The notes beneath the pieces were generated by a model. The model did not search any database, was not told the DNA's origin, and saw only the letters and a program-made list of their open reading frames with translations. A stretch of DNA of 64,000 nt from Halorubrum rubrum (GTDB taxonomy: Archaea > Halobacteriota > Halobacteria > Halobacteriales > Haloferacaceae): contig NZ_JANHDM010000010.1 of NCBI RefSeq assembly GCF_024494685.1, positions 62,001 to 126,000 on the forward strand, given 5' to 3'. A program made the position numbers and the translations under genes. Shown piece after piece: positions 52,209 to 60,042 of this stretch; position 1 is the first letter of the stretch, and every line of letters starts with the position of its first letter.

Positions 52209-53816
52209 ATGGGATCCGACGCGTCGGATGGCGAGGGGGTCGACGGTGGGGCGGCCGCCCGCGAGGAGATCGGCCGCGAGACGGCCGTCCGCCGGGCGCT
52301 CGGCGGGGGCGTCGTCGGCGCGGCGTGGGTCGCCGGGCTGTTCGCGGCCGCGCCGCTCGTCGGCGGGTTCGGGGTCGAACCCGTCGCGGAGGCGATCATC
52401 GCGATCTCGCCCGGCTGGCTCTCGACGCTCGCGATCGATCTCCTCGGGTTCTACGCGACGCCGACGCTCGTGGCCGCCGTGGTCGTCGGCGTCGTCGTCG
52501 CGGCCGCGGCCTGCGGGGTTCTCGTTCCATCCGCGATCGAGCGGACGGGAAGCCACTCGATCGGGGAGACGCTCCGGTCGCGGACGGGCACCGCGGTCGC
52601 GGCGGTCGTCGTCGCCGCGACCCTCCCGCTGTTTCTCGCCGTCGGCGCGGGGCCCTCCCTCGCGCTCGTCGTCGGCGTGGCCGTCGCCGTCGCGCCGCCC
52701 GCGCTCGTCGCCCGCCGGCTTCCGGGCACCGACCGGCTGCGGGGTCGCCGAGGGTTCCTCCGGCGCGTCGGCGGCCTCGCGGTCGCGGGGAGCCTCCCGC
52801 TCGCCGGGCTCCGGTTCCTGTTCGGTCGCCTCGGGGGTCCGGAGGAGAGCGAGCGGGTCGGCGAGCCGCTCGAGCGGTCGGTCTCGCCGCCGAGCGGGGA
52901 CCCCGACTTCGACTTCGGCGGGATGCCGCCCGCGGTCACCCCGCCGGCGGACCACTACGTCGTCGACGTCAACGTGAACCCGCCGGTGGTCGACCCCGAG
53001 GCGTGGAGCCTGGACGTCGACGGCGCGGTCGCGGAGCCGTACTCGCTCGCGTACGACGACCTGGTGGGCCACGAGGAGCGTCTCGAGCAGACGACGACGA
53101 TGGTGTGTATCTCCAACGAGGTCGGCGGCGACCTGATCGGCACGGCCCACTGGACCGGAGTCCAGCTGTCCGACCTCGTCGCGGCCGCGGGACCGGCGGA
53201 GGGCGCGGTCGACGTGGTCACGCACGCCACCGACGGCTACAGCGAGGCGATCCCGATGGAGATCGTCGAGCGCGACGACGTCCTGATCGTCTACGGGATG
53301 GGCGATCGGACCCTGGAGACCGAACACGGGTTCCCGGCCAGACTGCTCGTCCCCGGCCGGTACGGCATGAAGATGACGAAGTGGATCGAGCGGATCGAGG
53401 TCTCCGGCGTCGACCACGAGGCGTACTGGGAGGAGCGCGGCTGGGACGAGGAGGCGGTCGCCAACACGATGTCGTACGTGCGGGCCGGCGTCCGCGAGGG
53501 CGACCGGGTCGTCGTCGGCGGGGTCGCCTTCGGCGGGCTGGAGACCGGCCTCGAGGAGCTGGCGGGCGTCGAGGTCAGCGTCGACGGCGGGGAGACGTGG
53601 AACGAGGGGGAGCTGGAGCCGCAGGTCGCCCCGCACGCGTGGCGGCGCTGGCGGTACGCGTTCGACGCGCCCGACCGGACCGCGTTCGACGTCGTCGTCC
53701 GCGCGGTCCGACGCGACGGGACGGTCCAGACCGAGGAGCGGACGGGACCGCGGCCGGGCGGGTCGACCGGGTGGCACCGGGAGACCCTCGAGGTCGCGCC
53801 GAACTCAGGGGGGTAA
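52209..53816 (+). CDS. Membrane-anchored sulfite oxidase-like molybdopterin protein
   Basis: A 535-residue fusion. The start ATG 52209 is preferred because GGTGAT at 52196-52201 is a good ribosome-binding site with 7-base spacing; GTG 52197 and ATG 52200 are alternatives. Four hydrophobic segments (about 32-51, 84-104, 127-146, 149-165) precede RGRRGFLRRVGGLAVAG (178-194), an internal Tat-like motif. Residues 240-430 are the Moco domain: TTMVCISNEVGGDLIGTA, with the Mo-ligating C300, then HWTGVQLSDL and LLVPGRYGMKMTKWIE. A dimerisation domain ends it. The likely substrate is an exported sulfite- or methionine-sulfoxide-like compound. Confidence 0.88.
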   Translation: MGSDASDGEGVDGGAAAREEIGRETAVRRALGGGVVGAAWVAGLFAAAPLVGGFGVEPVAEAIIAISPGWLSTLAIDLLGFYATPTLVAAVVVGVVVAAAACGVLVPSAIERTGSHSIGETLRSRTGTAVAAVVVAATLPLFLAVGAGPSLALVVGVAVAVAPPALVARRLPGTDRLRGRRGFLRRVGGLAVAGSLPLAGLRFLFGRLGGPEESERVGEPLERSVSPPSGDPDFDFGGMPPAVTPPADHYVVDVNVNPPVVDPEAWSLDVDGAVAEPYSLAYDDLVGHEERLEQTTTMVCISNEVGGDLIGTAHWTGVQLSDLVAAAGPAEGAVDVVTHATDGYSEAIPMEIVERDDVLIVYGMGDRTLETEHGFPARLLVPGRYGMKMTKWIERIEVSGVDHEAYWEERGWDEEAVANTMSYVRAGVREGDRVVVGGVAFGGLETGLEELAGVEVSVDGGETWNEGELEPQVAPHAWRRWRYAFDAPDRTAFDVVVRAVRRDGTVQTEERTGPRPGGSTGWHRETLEVAPNSGG

Positions 53817-54392
53817 CGGGGCGTCGGGAACCGCCTCCCGGTGGGCGCTCGCCGCGATCGACGCGACCCGGAGCGGCTCGGGACGGCGGAACCCGTCGCG
53901 GACGAGCGACCGAACGATCGCGGCGGCGCGGTCGTCCGCGAGGCCGACCGCGCGAACGAAGAGCGGGCCCGCCGGGTTCGACTCCCCGAGCGCGACCCGC
54001 CGCCGGGGCGGTAGCGACCGGTAGACGGCCAGTCGCTCGGCGAGGTCGTCGCCGTCGAACGCCTCGCGGAGCGCGGGTTCGAGGCCGGGGCTCGCCTCGT
54101 AGCTCACCGCGGCGACGGGGCGGTCGAGCTCCTCGCGGATCCGGCGCAGGTCGAGGAGGTTGAACCACGCGGGCGCGATCCCGGCGACGCAGACGTGGCG
54201 AACGTCCGCTCGGTCGAGGTCGACAGCGAGGTCGACGACCGCGTCGGTGGCGTCGGTGCCGCCGACGGTACACGCGCCGTAGGCCAACCCGTCGAAGGTG
54301 CCGTCGGCTCTGAGGACCGCGCCGGCGACCCGGCTCACGCGGTCCCCGTCGGAGAAGGCGATGCCGAGCGTTCGGCTCGGCGGCTCACTCAC
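53805..54392 (-). CDS. DUF99 family protein (endonuclease V-like fold)
   Basis: A 195-residue protein. N-terminal TLGIAFSDGDRVSRVAGAVL and the central motif CVAGIAPAWFNLLDLRRI then LDRPVAAVSYEASPGLEPAL match DUF99, an archaeal family with an endonuclease V-like RNase H fold. Catalytic competence is not clear from the residues seen. Its stop overlaps the end of the convergent molybdoprotein gene by 12 bp. Function unknown. Confidence 0.88.
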   Translation of the reverse strand: MSEPPSRTLGIAFSDGDRVSRVAGAVLRADGTFDGLAYGACTVGGTDATDAVVDLAVDLDRADVRHVCVAGIAPAWFNLLDLRRIREELDRPVAAVSYEASPGLEPALREAFDGDDLAERLAVYRSLPPRRRVALGESNPAGPLFVRAVGLADDRAAAIVRSLVRDGFRRPEPLRVASIAASAHREAVPDAPLPP

Positions 54393-54417
54393 GAGTTCGG
54401 GGTCCCCTCACGATACG

Positions 54418-54600
54418 TCACGTCCCCTCGGATTTGATCTCCTGAAGCCGGTCGAGCAGTTCGTCGTTCGACGCGCCGGGCTCGTACTCGACGGATCCGT
54501 CGTGGGTTTCCTGGGCCGCTCGGACGCCGTCGTCGTCGTCGAAGTCCGCATCCAGGTCCTGGTTCTCCTGTTCGGATTCGTCGTAGCTTCCGAAGCCCAT
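54418..54600 (-). CDS. DUF5786 family small protein
   Basis: A 60-residue very acidic protein starting MGFGSYDESEQENQDLDADF and ending LLDRLQEIKSEGT, with ATG at 54598-54600. The MGFGSYDESEQE start is the haloarchaeal DUF5786 pattern as I remember it. Minus-strand TATA-like GATTTATACG (54627-54636) lies 27-36 bp before the ATG. No function is known. Confidence 0.85.
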   Translation of the reverse strand: MGFGSYDESEQENQDLDADFDDDDGVRAAQETHDGSVEYEPGASNDELLDRLQEIKSEGT

Positions 54601-54730
54601 GTGTACCCGAAAGTAGTGGACCGTAGCGTATAAATCCCGTGGCAGATCAGTAGTTCGGTGGTTTCGTCGGCGGCTCGCGACCGCGCCGCCGTCACACACG
54701 TTTTTGTCCGGCGGGACGGCTAGTGCGTAC

Positions 54731-55357
54731 ATGGAGCCGATCACCGTCACCGCCGACGCCGAGGCGTTCACGTGTAACGCGTACCTGGTTCCCGGCGAGG
54801 CGACCACCCTCGTCGATGCCGGAACGATGCCGGGGGTCGCTGACGTCGTCGCCGAGCACGTCGATGACTTGGACCGGGTCGTCCTCACCCACCAACACCA
54901 CGACCACGTCGGCGAGCTCGACGCGGTCCTCGACCGGTTCGAGCCCCGGCTGCTGGCGGCCGCCGACCACCCGCGCCGGGACGTGGCGATCCGCGACGGC
55001 GACGAGGTGCTCGTCGGCAGCGAACCGTGTACGGTCGTGGAGACGCCCGGCCACGCCGACGACCACGTCTCGCTCGTGGGCGAGGAACGCGTCTACACCG
55101 GCGACGTCGTCGTCTACAACGACGGCGCGTTCGACGACGGCTCCTTCGGCCGGACCGACATGGCGGGGCAGTCGCGGGAGCGCCTGATCGAGAGCCTCCA
55201 CGACCTCCTCGAGCGCCTCCCCGACACGGTCGAGGCGATGTACCCCGGCCACGGCGACGTCTACCGGGCCAGCGAAGGGGACGACACCGTCCGAGAGGTG
55301 ATCGAGCGCGCGACCGAGCGGGCCGAGCGCCGGGAGCCGAAGTATCCCGAGGAGTGA
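54731..55357 (+). CDS. Metallo-beta-lactamase fold hydrolase
   Basis: A 208-residue protein from ATG 54731 (MEPITVTADAEAFTCNAYLV). The zinc motif is LTHQHHDHVGELDAV near 58-72; the second His is in VETPGHADDHVSLVG near 107; the bridging Asp is in YTGDVVVYNDGAF near 128; and the last His is in MYPGHGDVYRASE near 170. This is the glyoxalase II-like branch, which hydrolyses thioesters and related compounds. Substrate unknown. A TATA-like CGTTTTTGTCCG lies about 22-33 bp upstream. Confidence 0.93.
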   Translation: MEPITVTADAEAFTCNAYLVPGEATTLVDAGTMPGVADVVAEHVDDLDRVVLTHQHHDHVGELDAVLDRFEPRLLAAADHPRRDVAIRDGDEVLVGSEPCTVVETPGHADDHVSLVGEERVYTGDVVVYNDGAFDDGSFGRTDMAGQSRERLIESLHDLLERLPDTVEAMYPGHGDVYRASEGDDTVREVIERATERAERREPKYPEE

Positions 55358-55447
55358 ACCGGCGGGCTCTTCCCGGCACCCTTCGTCGCGCCGTGCGGTT
55401 CCCCGGCGACATGCGTTCTTAAGTGTCACACGGCCGAACCGGGAGGC

Positions 55448-56959
55448 ATGGACCTGTCGACGGCCGTCACGGCCACCGTTTCGACCCTCCGACGGCGACC
55501 GGCGGACCTCCTCCCGTTCTACTTCCTCGGGACCGCCGTCCCCGTGATCGCCCGCACCGTGCTCCTCGTCGCGCTCGCGGGCGCGTACCTCCACGCCGAA
55601 CTCACCGGGCGGCTCGACGCCGTCGGCGACGCGCTCGCGGGAACCGACCTGACGCCACCGGACGCGGAGGACCCGGAGGCGGTCCAGCGGTGGACCGAGG
55701 CGATAGCGCCCGCCCTCGAGCCGCTCGTCTCGCCGACGGCGGTCGCGCTCGTCACCGCCGGGAGCGCCGCCGCCGCCCTCCTCGCAGTCCTGACGTACTC
55801 GGCCGTCTCCGCGGGCCAGATGAGTGCCGTGATCGCCCGGTTGCGTGGAGAGCGGGGGTTGACCGCGGGCATCGCCGGCGTCCGCGGTCGCTGGCTCACG
55901 TTCCTCGGCCTCTACGTCGCGGAGACGCTGTTGTGGCTCGGCGTGATCCTGCTCGCGGGCGTCGTCGTGGGCGTCGCGTCGATCGCCGGGGGGCCGCTGG
56001 TCGGCGCGCTCGTCGGGCTCGTCGCGTTCGTCGTCGGGGGGATCGGGTTGCTCCTCGTGCGGATCGTCTTCGCGTTCGCCCCCGCGGCGATCGTCGTCGA
56101 CGACGCGGGCGTGATCGAGGCGGTCGAGGGGGCGGGCGGGTTCGTCCGCGCGAACCCGGTCGACGCCATCGCCTACCTCGTCGTCGCCGTCGGCGTCCTC
56201 GTCGCGATCTCCTCGGCCGCGTCCGCGCTGGCGTTCCTCGGCGGCGGCGCGCTCGTCGCGCTCGCCAGCGCGGTCGTCGCCGCGCCGGCCCTGGATCTCC
56301 TCAAGACCGTCCTCTACGGCGACCACCGGGGCTCGGTCGATCCCGTCGATCCGCCGGAGGCGAGCGTCCGCGCGCAGTTCACCGGCGGCGTCCGTCGCGG
56401 CGTGGCCGAGACGCTCGCGTTCGCCCGGCGGACGCCCGGCACGCACCTCCTCGTCGCCGCCGTCGGCGTCGGGGGCGGGATCGCGGGTTGGACGCTGGTC
56501 GAGCCGTTCGTCGGGATCGTTCCCACCTCGATCGAGGCGCGGCTCGAGGGACACCTCCCGCCGGCCGCGGCCGTCGGGTTCTTCGGGAACAACTGGACGG
56601 TGACGATCGCCACGGCGTTCGGTGGCGTCGCGCTCGTCCTCCCCGCGCTCTCGTCGGTCGCGTTCAACGGGGTCGCCCTCGGCGCGATCGCCGCGCTGGA
56701 GGAGAACCTGCCGGCGCTCGTCGCGTTCGTGATCCCGCACGGGTTCCTCGAGATCCCGGCGATCGTCGTCTCGGGCGCGCTCGGGGTCCGGCTGGGCGTC
56801 GTTGCCTGGCGTACGTTCCGGGGACGGCTGAGCCGCGTCGGGTTCGCCGACGCGGTCGAGAACGCGTTCTGGGTGGCCGCCGGGATCGGCGTCTTCCTCG
56901 CGGTCGCCGCCCTCATCGAGGGCTTCTTCAGCCCGTACTACTGGCGGCCGTTCCTCTGA
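55448..56959 (+). CDS. Multi-span membrane protein with C-terminal SpoIIM-like domain
   Basis: A 503-residue membrane protein. The N-terminal half (1-300) has about five hydrophobic segments and glycine-rich stretches typical of haloarchaeal DUF-type membrane proteins. The C-terminal 190 residues resemble the SpoIIM (stage II sporulation M) domain: FFGNNWTVTIATAFGGVALV, FNGVALGAIAALEENLPAL and VIPHGFLEIPAIVVSGALGVRLG. In archaea this domain is widespread with unknown function. No partner gene is obvious. Confidence 0.85.
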   Translation: MDLSTAVTATVSTLRRRPADLLPFYFLGTAVPVIARTVLLVALAGAYLHAELTGRLDAVGDALAGTDLTPPDAEDPEAVQRWTEAIAPALEPLVSPTAVALVTAGSAAAALLAVLTYSAVSAGQMSAVIARLRGERGLTAGIAGVRGRWLTFLGLYVAETLLWLGVILLAGVVVGVASIAGGPLVGALVGLVAFVVGGIGLLLVRIVFAFAPAAIVVDDAGVIEAVEGAGGFVRANPVDAIAYLVVAVGVLVAISSAASALAFLGGGALVALASAVVAAPALDLLKTVLYGDHRGSVDPVDPPEASVRAQFTGGVRRGVAETLAFARRTPGTHLLVAAVGVGGGIAGWTLVEPFVGIVPTSIEARLEGHLPPAAAVGFFGNNWTVTIATAFGGVALVLPALSSVAFNGVALGAIAALEENLPALVAFVIPHGFLEIPAIVVSGALGVRLGVVAWRTFRGRLSRVGFADAVENAFWVAAGIGVFLAVAALIEGFFSPYYWRPFL

Positions 56960-56987
56960 GAGCGACGACGACTCCCCGTCGACTCTG

Positions 56988-57032
56988 ACCGCCTCGTTTC
57001 CGACCACCTCGTTTCCGACCACCTCGTTCTCG
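56988..57032. repeat. Three tandem 15-bp units upstream of the first Hsp20 gene
   Basis: ACCGCCTCGTTTCCG, ACCACCTCGTTTCCG and ACCACCTCGTTCTCG follow one another in the gap between the SpoIIM-like gene and the first Hsp20 gene. The likely TATA of the Hsp20 gene, GTTCAAGTC (57043-57051), lies just downstream. The repeats could be activator sites or a simple slippage product. Confidence 0.5.
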
Positions 57033-57076
57033 GCCGCCCACACGTTCAAGTCGATCCGGTCCGAATCCTGACCCGT

Positions 57077-57547
57077 ATGACCCGACGCGATCCCCTCCGC
57101 GAGATCGAGGAACTGTTCGAGCGCATGGACCGCGAACTCGAGAAGATCGGCTCGGGCCTCGACCTGCCCACCGACTCGAGCGTCGCCGTCGACGTGATCG
57201 ACGGCGACGAGACGGTGACCGTGATCGCCGATCTGCCGGGGTTCGCCGAGGAGGAGATCAGCGTGGAACTCAGAGACGAGACGCTCACCGTCGGGGCGAC
57301 GCCGAGCGGCGAGGGCGACGCGGCCGGCGAGGACGCGAGCGGCGTGAGCGACACGGACGACGCGGGCGACGAGGAACGCTACCGTCTCCGCGAGCGGCGT
57401 CGAGGATCGGTCTCCCGGCGGATCCCGTTACCGGCGGCGGTCGAGCCGGACGCGGCGAGCGCGACGTACGACGCCGGCGTGCTGACGGTCACCCTGCCGA
57501 AGCGGTCCGCCGCCGACGAGAGCGGGCACCGGATCGACGTCAACTGA
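57077..57547 (+). CDS. Hsp20/alpha-crystallin family protein, first of tandem pair
   Basis: A 156-residue small heat-shock protein. N-terminal amphipathic helix (LREIEELFERMDRELEKI), then the alpha-crystallin domain: VIADLPGFAEEEISVELRD near 55-73, an acidic insert (SGEGDAAGEDASGVSD), and RRGSVSRRIPLPAAVEPD near 115, ending AGVLTVTLPKRS. These proteins bind unfolding proteins as oligomers. A second, more canonical Hsp20 follows 110 bp later. Confidence 0.92.
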   Translation: MTRRDPLREIEELFERMDRELEKIGSGLDLPTDSSVAVDVIDGDETVTVIADLPGFAEEEISVELRDETLTVGATPSGEGDAAGEDASGVSDTDDAGDEERYRLRERRRGSVSRRIPLPAAVEPDAASATYDAGVLTVTLPKRSAADESGHRIDVN

Positions 57548-57616
57548 TCGCGGGACTCCGGCCGGTTTCGACCGGGACCGACGCGTAGCGCGGCGTCAGT
57601 TAGCAACCGTCCATCT

Positions 57617-57626
57617 CTATTTAATA
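57617..57626 (+). promoter_or_regulatory. TATA box of the second Hsp20 gene
   Basis: CTATTTAATA lies 32-41 bp before ATG 57658. This is one of the strongest TATA boxes in the window. GGTGA at about 57648-57652 could serve as a ribosome-binding site, so a short leader is expected. Tight heat-shock control would fit the gene. Confidence 0.55.
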
Positions 57627-57657
57627 CCCTAGCGAACCTTCGTACGGGTGAACAGTC

Positions 57658-58083
57658 ATGAACAGATCGAACCCCTTCGAGGAGATAGAGCAGTTCTTCG
57701 GACGAAGCCCCTTCGGCGAGGGGTTGACGGGCGGTCGCGGCCTCCGGACCGCCGACGTCGACGTGGCCGAGTACGACGACGAGATCGTCGTGATGGCGGA
57801 CCTGCCCGGATACGACCGGGAGGACATCGACGTCCGCGTCGACGACGATCGGCTCGTGATCCGCGCCGAGCGCGACGCGGAGCGCGAGACGGGCGACGGG
57901 GACGGCGGGCACCGGTACCTCCGTCGCGAGCGGCGTCACGAGTCGGTGACCCGGACGATCGACCTCCCGGCCGGCGTGGAAGCGGAGGGCGCGGAGGCGA
58001 CGTACCGGAACGGCGTCCTCACCGTCACCCTGCCCAGCAGGCGGGACGACCACGCGGACGGCCGTCGGATCGACATCGAATAA
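57658..58083 (+). CDS. Hsp20/alpha-crystallin family protein, second of tandem pair
   Basis: A 141-residue small heat-shock protein. FEEIEQFFGRSPFGEGL is the N-terminal region; the alpha-crystallin domain has VVMADLPGYDREDIDVRVDD near 45, RYLRRERRHESVTRTIDLP near 90 and NGVLTVTLPSR near 122. It lacks the long acidic insert of its neighbour. Its own strong TATA box suggests separate regulation. Confidence 0.95.
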   Translation: MNRSNPFEEIEQFFGRSPFGEGLTGGRGLRTADVDVAEYDDEIVVMADLPGYDREDIDVRVDDDRLVIRAERDAERETGDGDGGHRYLRRERRHESVTRTIDLPAGVEAEGAEATYRNGVLTVTLPSRRDDHADGRRIDIE

Positions 58084-58148
58084 CGCACCCGTCCGCGAAC
58101 GAGGAGTGGTGCGGACCGGTATCCGGACCTCGCCGAACGATTCGCCGA

Positions 58149-58499
58149 TCGCTCAGTACAGGTGAAGAAGCGGGAGATTCGCGGTGTGGTGGCGCGCCCG
58201 GGAGCGGGCCGGAGGCCCGCGACCGGAACGCGAGGGAGTTGCGAGCGCGAACGCGCGAGCAACGAGGTTGGGGAGGCGTGAGGTGCGGGGCGGTAGCGGT
58301 CGGGTGGGACTCAAAGGGGCAGTCGTGAGGACGAAGCACGGCGCAGCAAGGACCGAAAGGAGTGAGCGGAGCGAACGACTGAGGACCGCAGCAAGCCGCG
58401 CGAGTTCTCACGACTGGGGCTTTGGAGACGTTCTCCGCACCAGCAACGACACCGTTCTCATCACCTTGTTCTCTCACGAAACATCCGTTTTATAAGCAC
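58149..58499 (+). repeat. Structured intergenic repeat, copy 4 (351 bp; differs from copy 3 at one position)
   Basis: Same element and orientation as 45320-45670; reading both sequences side by side I find one difference (base 6). It sits between the second Hsp20 gene and the TVP38/DedA gene, both on the plus strand. The TATA-like end TTTTATAAGCAC falls about 145 bp upstream of the DedA start, so it could drive a small RNA or a long leader. Downstream sequence to 58641 has no gene and is unlike that after copy 3, apart from a short shared CGGCCGTT. Confidence 0.85.
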
Positions 58500-58641
58500 T
58501 CGAGATAGAACGGCCGTTTCAGAGATGAGATCCTGAAGAGAAGCGTGGTGACCGAGCAGCTTCGTCGAGATCCGGCGATCTCCGACCCGACGACCGTCGG
58601 TTTGATGACGAGCCGAGCGAATCCTCCGACCACGCGTCCCC

Positions 58642-59328
58642 ATGCGAGTGTTCAGATCGCCCGAGAGTCGCCGACGGACGATCCTCGTCGGCGTCGGCCT
58701 GCTCGTCGCCGTCGTCGGTCTCTACGTGCTCGTGCGCGAGTACGCCCCGTTCCTCACCGACAGCGCCGAACTGCGGGCGTTCATCGCGGGGTACGGGCCG
58801 CTCGCGCCGCTCGTCTTCATCGCGATCCAGGCCGCGCAGGTGGTCGTGGCACCCATTCCCGGACAGGTGATCGGGTTCGCTGGCGGCTACCTGTTCGGCG
58901 CGCTCCTCGGGACCGTCTACAGCCTGACCGGCGTCGTGGTCGGGAGCTCGCTCGCGTTCTGGCTGTCGCGTCGGTACGGTCGTCCGTTCGTCGAGGCGGT
59001 CGTCCGGACGGACGCCATGGAGCGTTTCGACGCGTTCGTCGCCGAGGCCGGACTGCCGAGCATGTTCGTCGCGTTCCTGATCCCCGGACTCCCCGACGAC
59101 CTGCTCTGTTTCGCGGGCGGACTGACGGACATCAGGCTCCGGAGGCTCGTCGTCGTCATGGTCGTCGGTCGAACGCCGGCGTACGTCGTCGTCACCCTGT
59201 CGGGGTCGAGTCTCGCGGACGGCGACCTCCGGCTGTCGCTCGTCCTGCTCGCGGTGCTCGTCGGGTCCGCGGTCGTGGGCTACCGCCGCCGCGAACGGAT
59301 CCTGTCCGCGCTCGAGCGACTCGGGTGA
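58642..59328 (+). CDS. TVP38/TMEM64 (DedA-superfamily) membrane protein
   Basis: A 228-residue protein with about five to six hydrophobic segments. The family core reads PGQVIGFAGGYLFGALLGTVYSL near 73-95, then FWLSRRYGRPFVEAVV and FLIPGLPDDLLCFAGGLTDIRL near 147-168. This VTT domain is found in lipid scramblases and undecaprenyl-phosphate carriers. Exact role unknown. The ATG at 58642 follows repeat copy 4. Confidence 0.9.
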   Translation: MRVFRSPESRRRTILVGVGLLVAVVGLYVLVREYAPFLTDSAELRAFIAGYGPLAPLVFIAIQAAQVVVAPIPGQVIGFAGGYLFGALLGTVYSLTGVVVGSSLAFWLSRRYGRPFVEAVVRTDAMERFDAFVAEAGLPSMFVAFLIPGLPDDLLCFAGGLTDIRLRRLVVVMVVGRTPAYVVVTLSGSSLADGDLRLSLVLLAVLVGSAVVGYRRRERILSALERLG

Positions 59329-59379
59329 GCCAGAGGCCGGCCCGCCAGGTTTTACCGCGCCGGGGGTGCTACGTGGGGT

Positions 59380-59979
59380 ATGCCAAAGTACTCGACGGGC
59401 GGCGGAGGCGGCGACGACGACGGCGGCGCCTGCGAGCTCTGCGGACGCGAGACGGCGAACCTCCAGCGGGCGAACGTCGCGGGCGCGCGCCTGCTCGTCT
59501 GTTCGAACTGCCGCCCGCACGACGACTCGCGGCGAGGGTCGGGCGGAGGCGGCGGGGGATCCGGAGGTGGCGGCGGGGGATCCGGAGGTGGCGGCGGACG
59601 CGGCGGAAGCGGCACCGGCGGCTCCGGCAGCGCCGGCGGCGCGGACGGAAGTGACGGCCCGCGCAGCCGCAAACAGGAGATCGCCAACAAGCAGGCGAAG
59701 ATGTACGACGCCGCCACCGGCGACTCCTCCCACTGGGAGGAGGAGGGGACGAACTACGAGGAGGACCGGCTCCCGTACCTCGTCTCGGGGTACGGCGACG
59801 TGACGACCGAGGCGCGTCGGGAGGCGGGCCTCACCGTCGAGGAGCTGGCCGCGGAGCTCGGGATCGACGAGGACGACCTGCTGGCGATCGAGGACGGGCG
59901 GGCGGCGACCGCCGGCGTCGGCGGCTCCGTCGTTCGCGCGGTCGCGGAGCGTCTCGACGTGACCCTCGTCGACGAATGA
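59380..59979 (+). CDS. Multiprotein bridging factor 1-like protein (aMBF1)
   Basis: A 199-residue protein. Zinc ribbon CELCG (near 18) and CSNCR (near 41), a glycine/serine-rich linker from 50 to 90, then RKQEIANKQAKMYDA and a cro/C1-type helix-turn-helix (REAGLTVEELAAELGIDEDDL near 148-168). This is the archaeal MBF1 layout; MBF1 bridges regulators and TBP, or acts at the ribosome. The linker DNA contains two near-exact 24-bp units (GGATCCGGAGGTGGCGG core) near 59557-59604, unusually repetitive. Confidence 0.92.
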   Translation: MPKYSTGGGGGDDDGGACELCGRETANLQRANVAGARLLVCSNCRPHDDSRRGSGGGGGGSGGGGGGSGGGGGRGGSGTGGSGSAGGADGSDGPRSRKQEIANKQAKMYDAATGDSSHWEEEGTNYEEDRLPYLVSGYGDVTTEARREAGLTVEELAAELGIDEDDLLAIEDGRAATAGVGGSVVRAVAERLDVTLVDE

Positions 59980-60042
59980 CGCCCGCCGACGGGCGAATGG
60001 AGGGACGAATGAACGCGAGCGTCGAACGAAGATGAGCGACGA

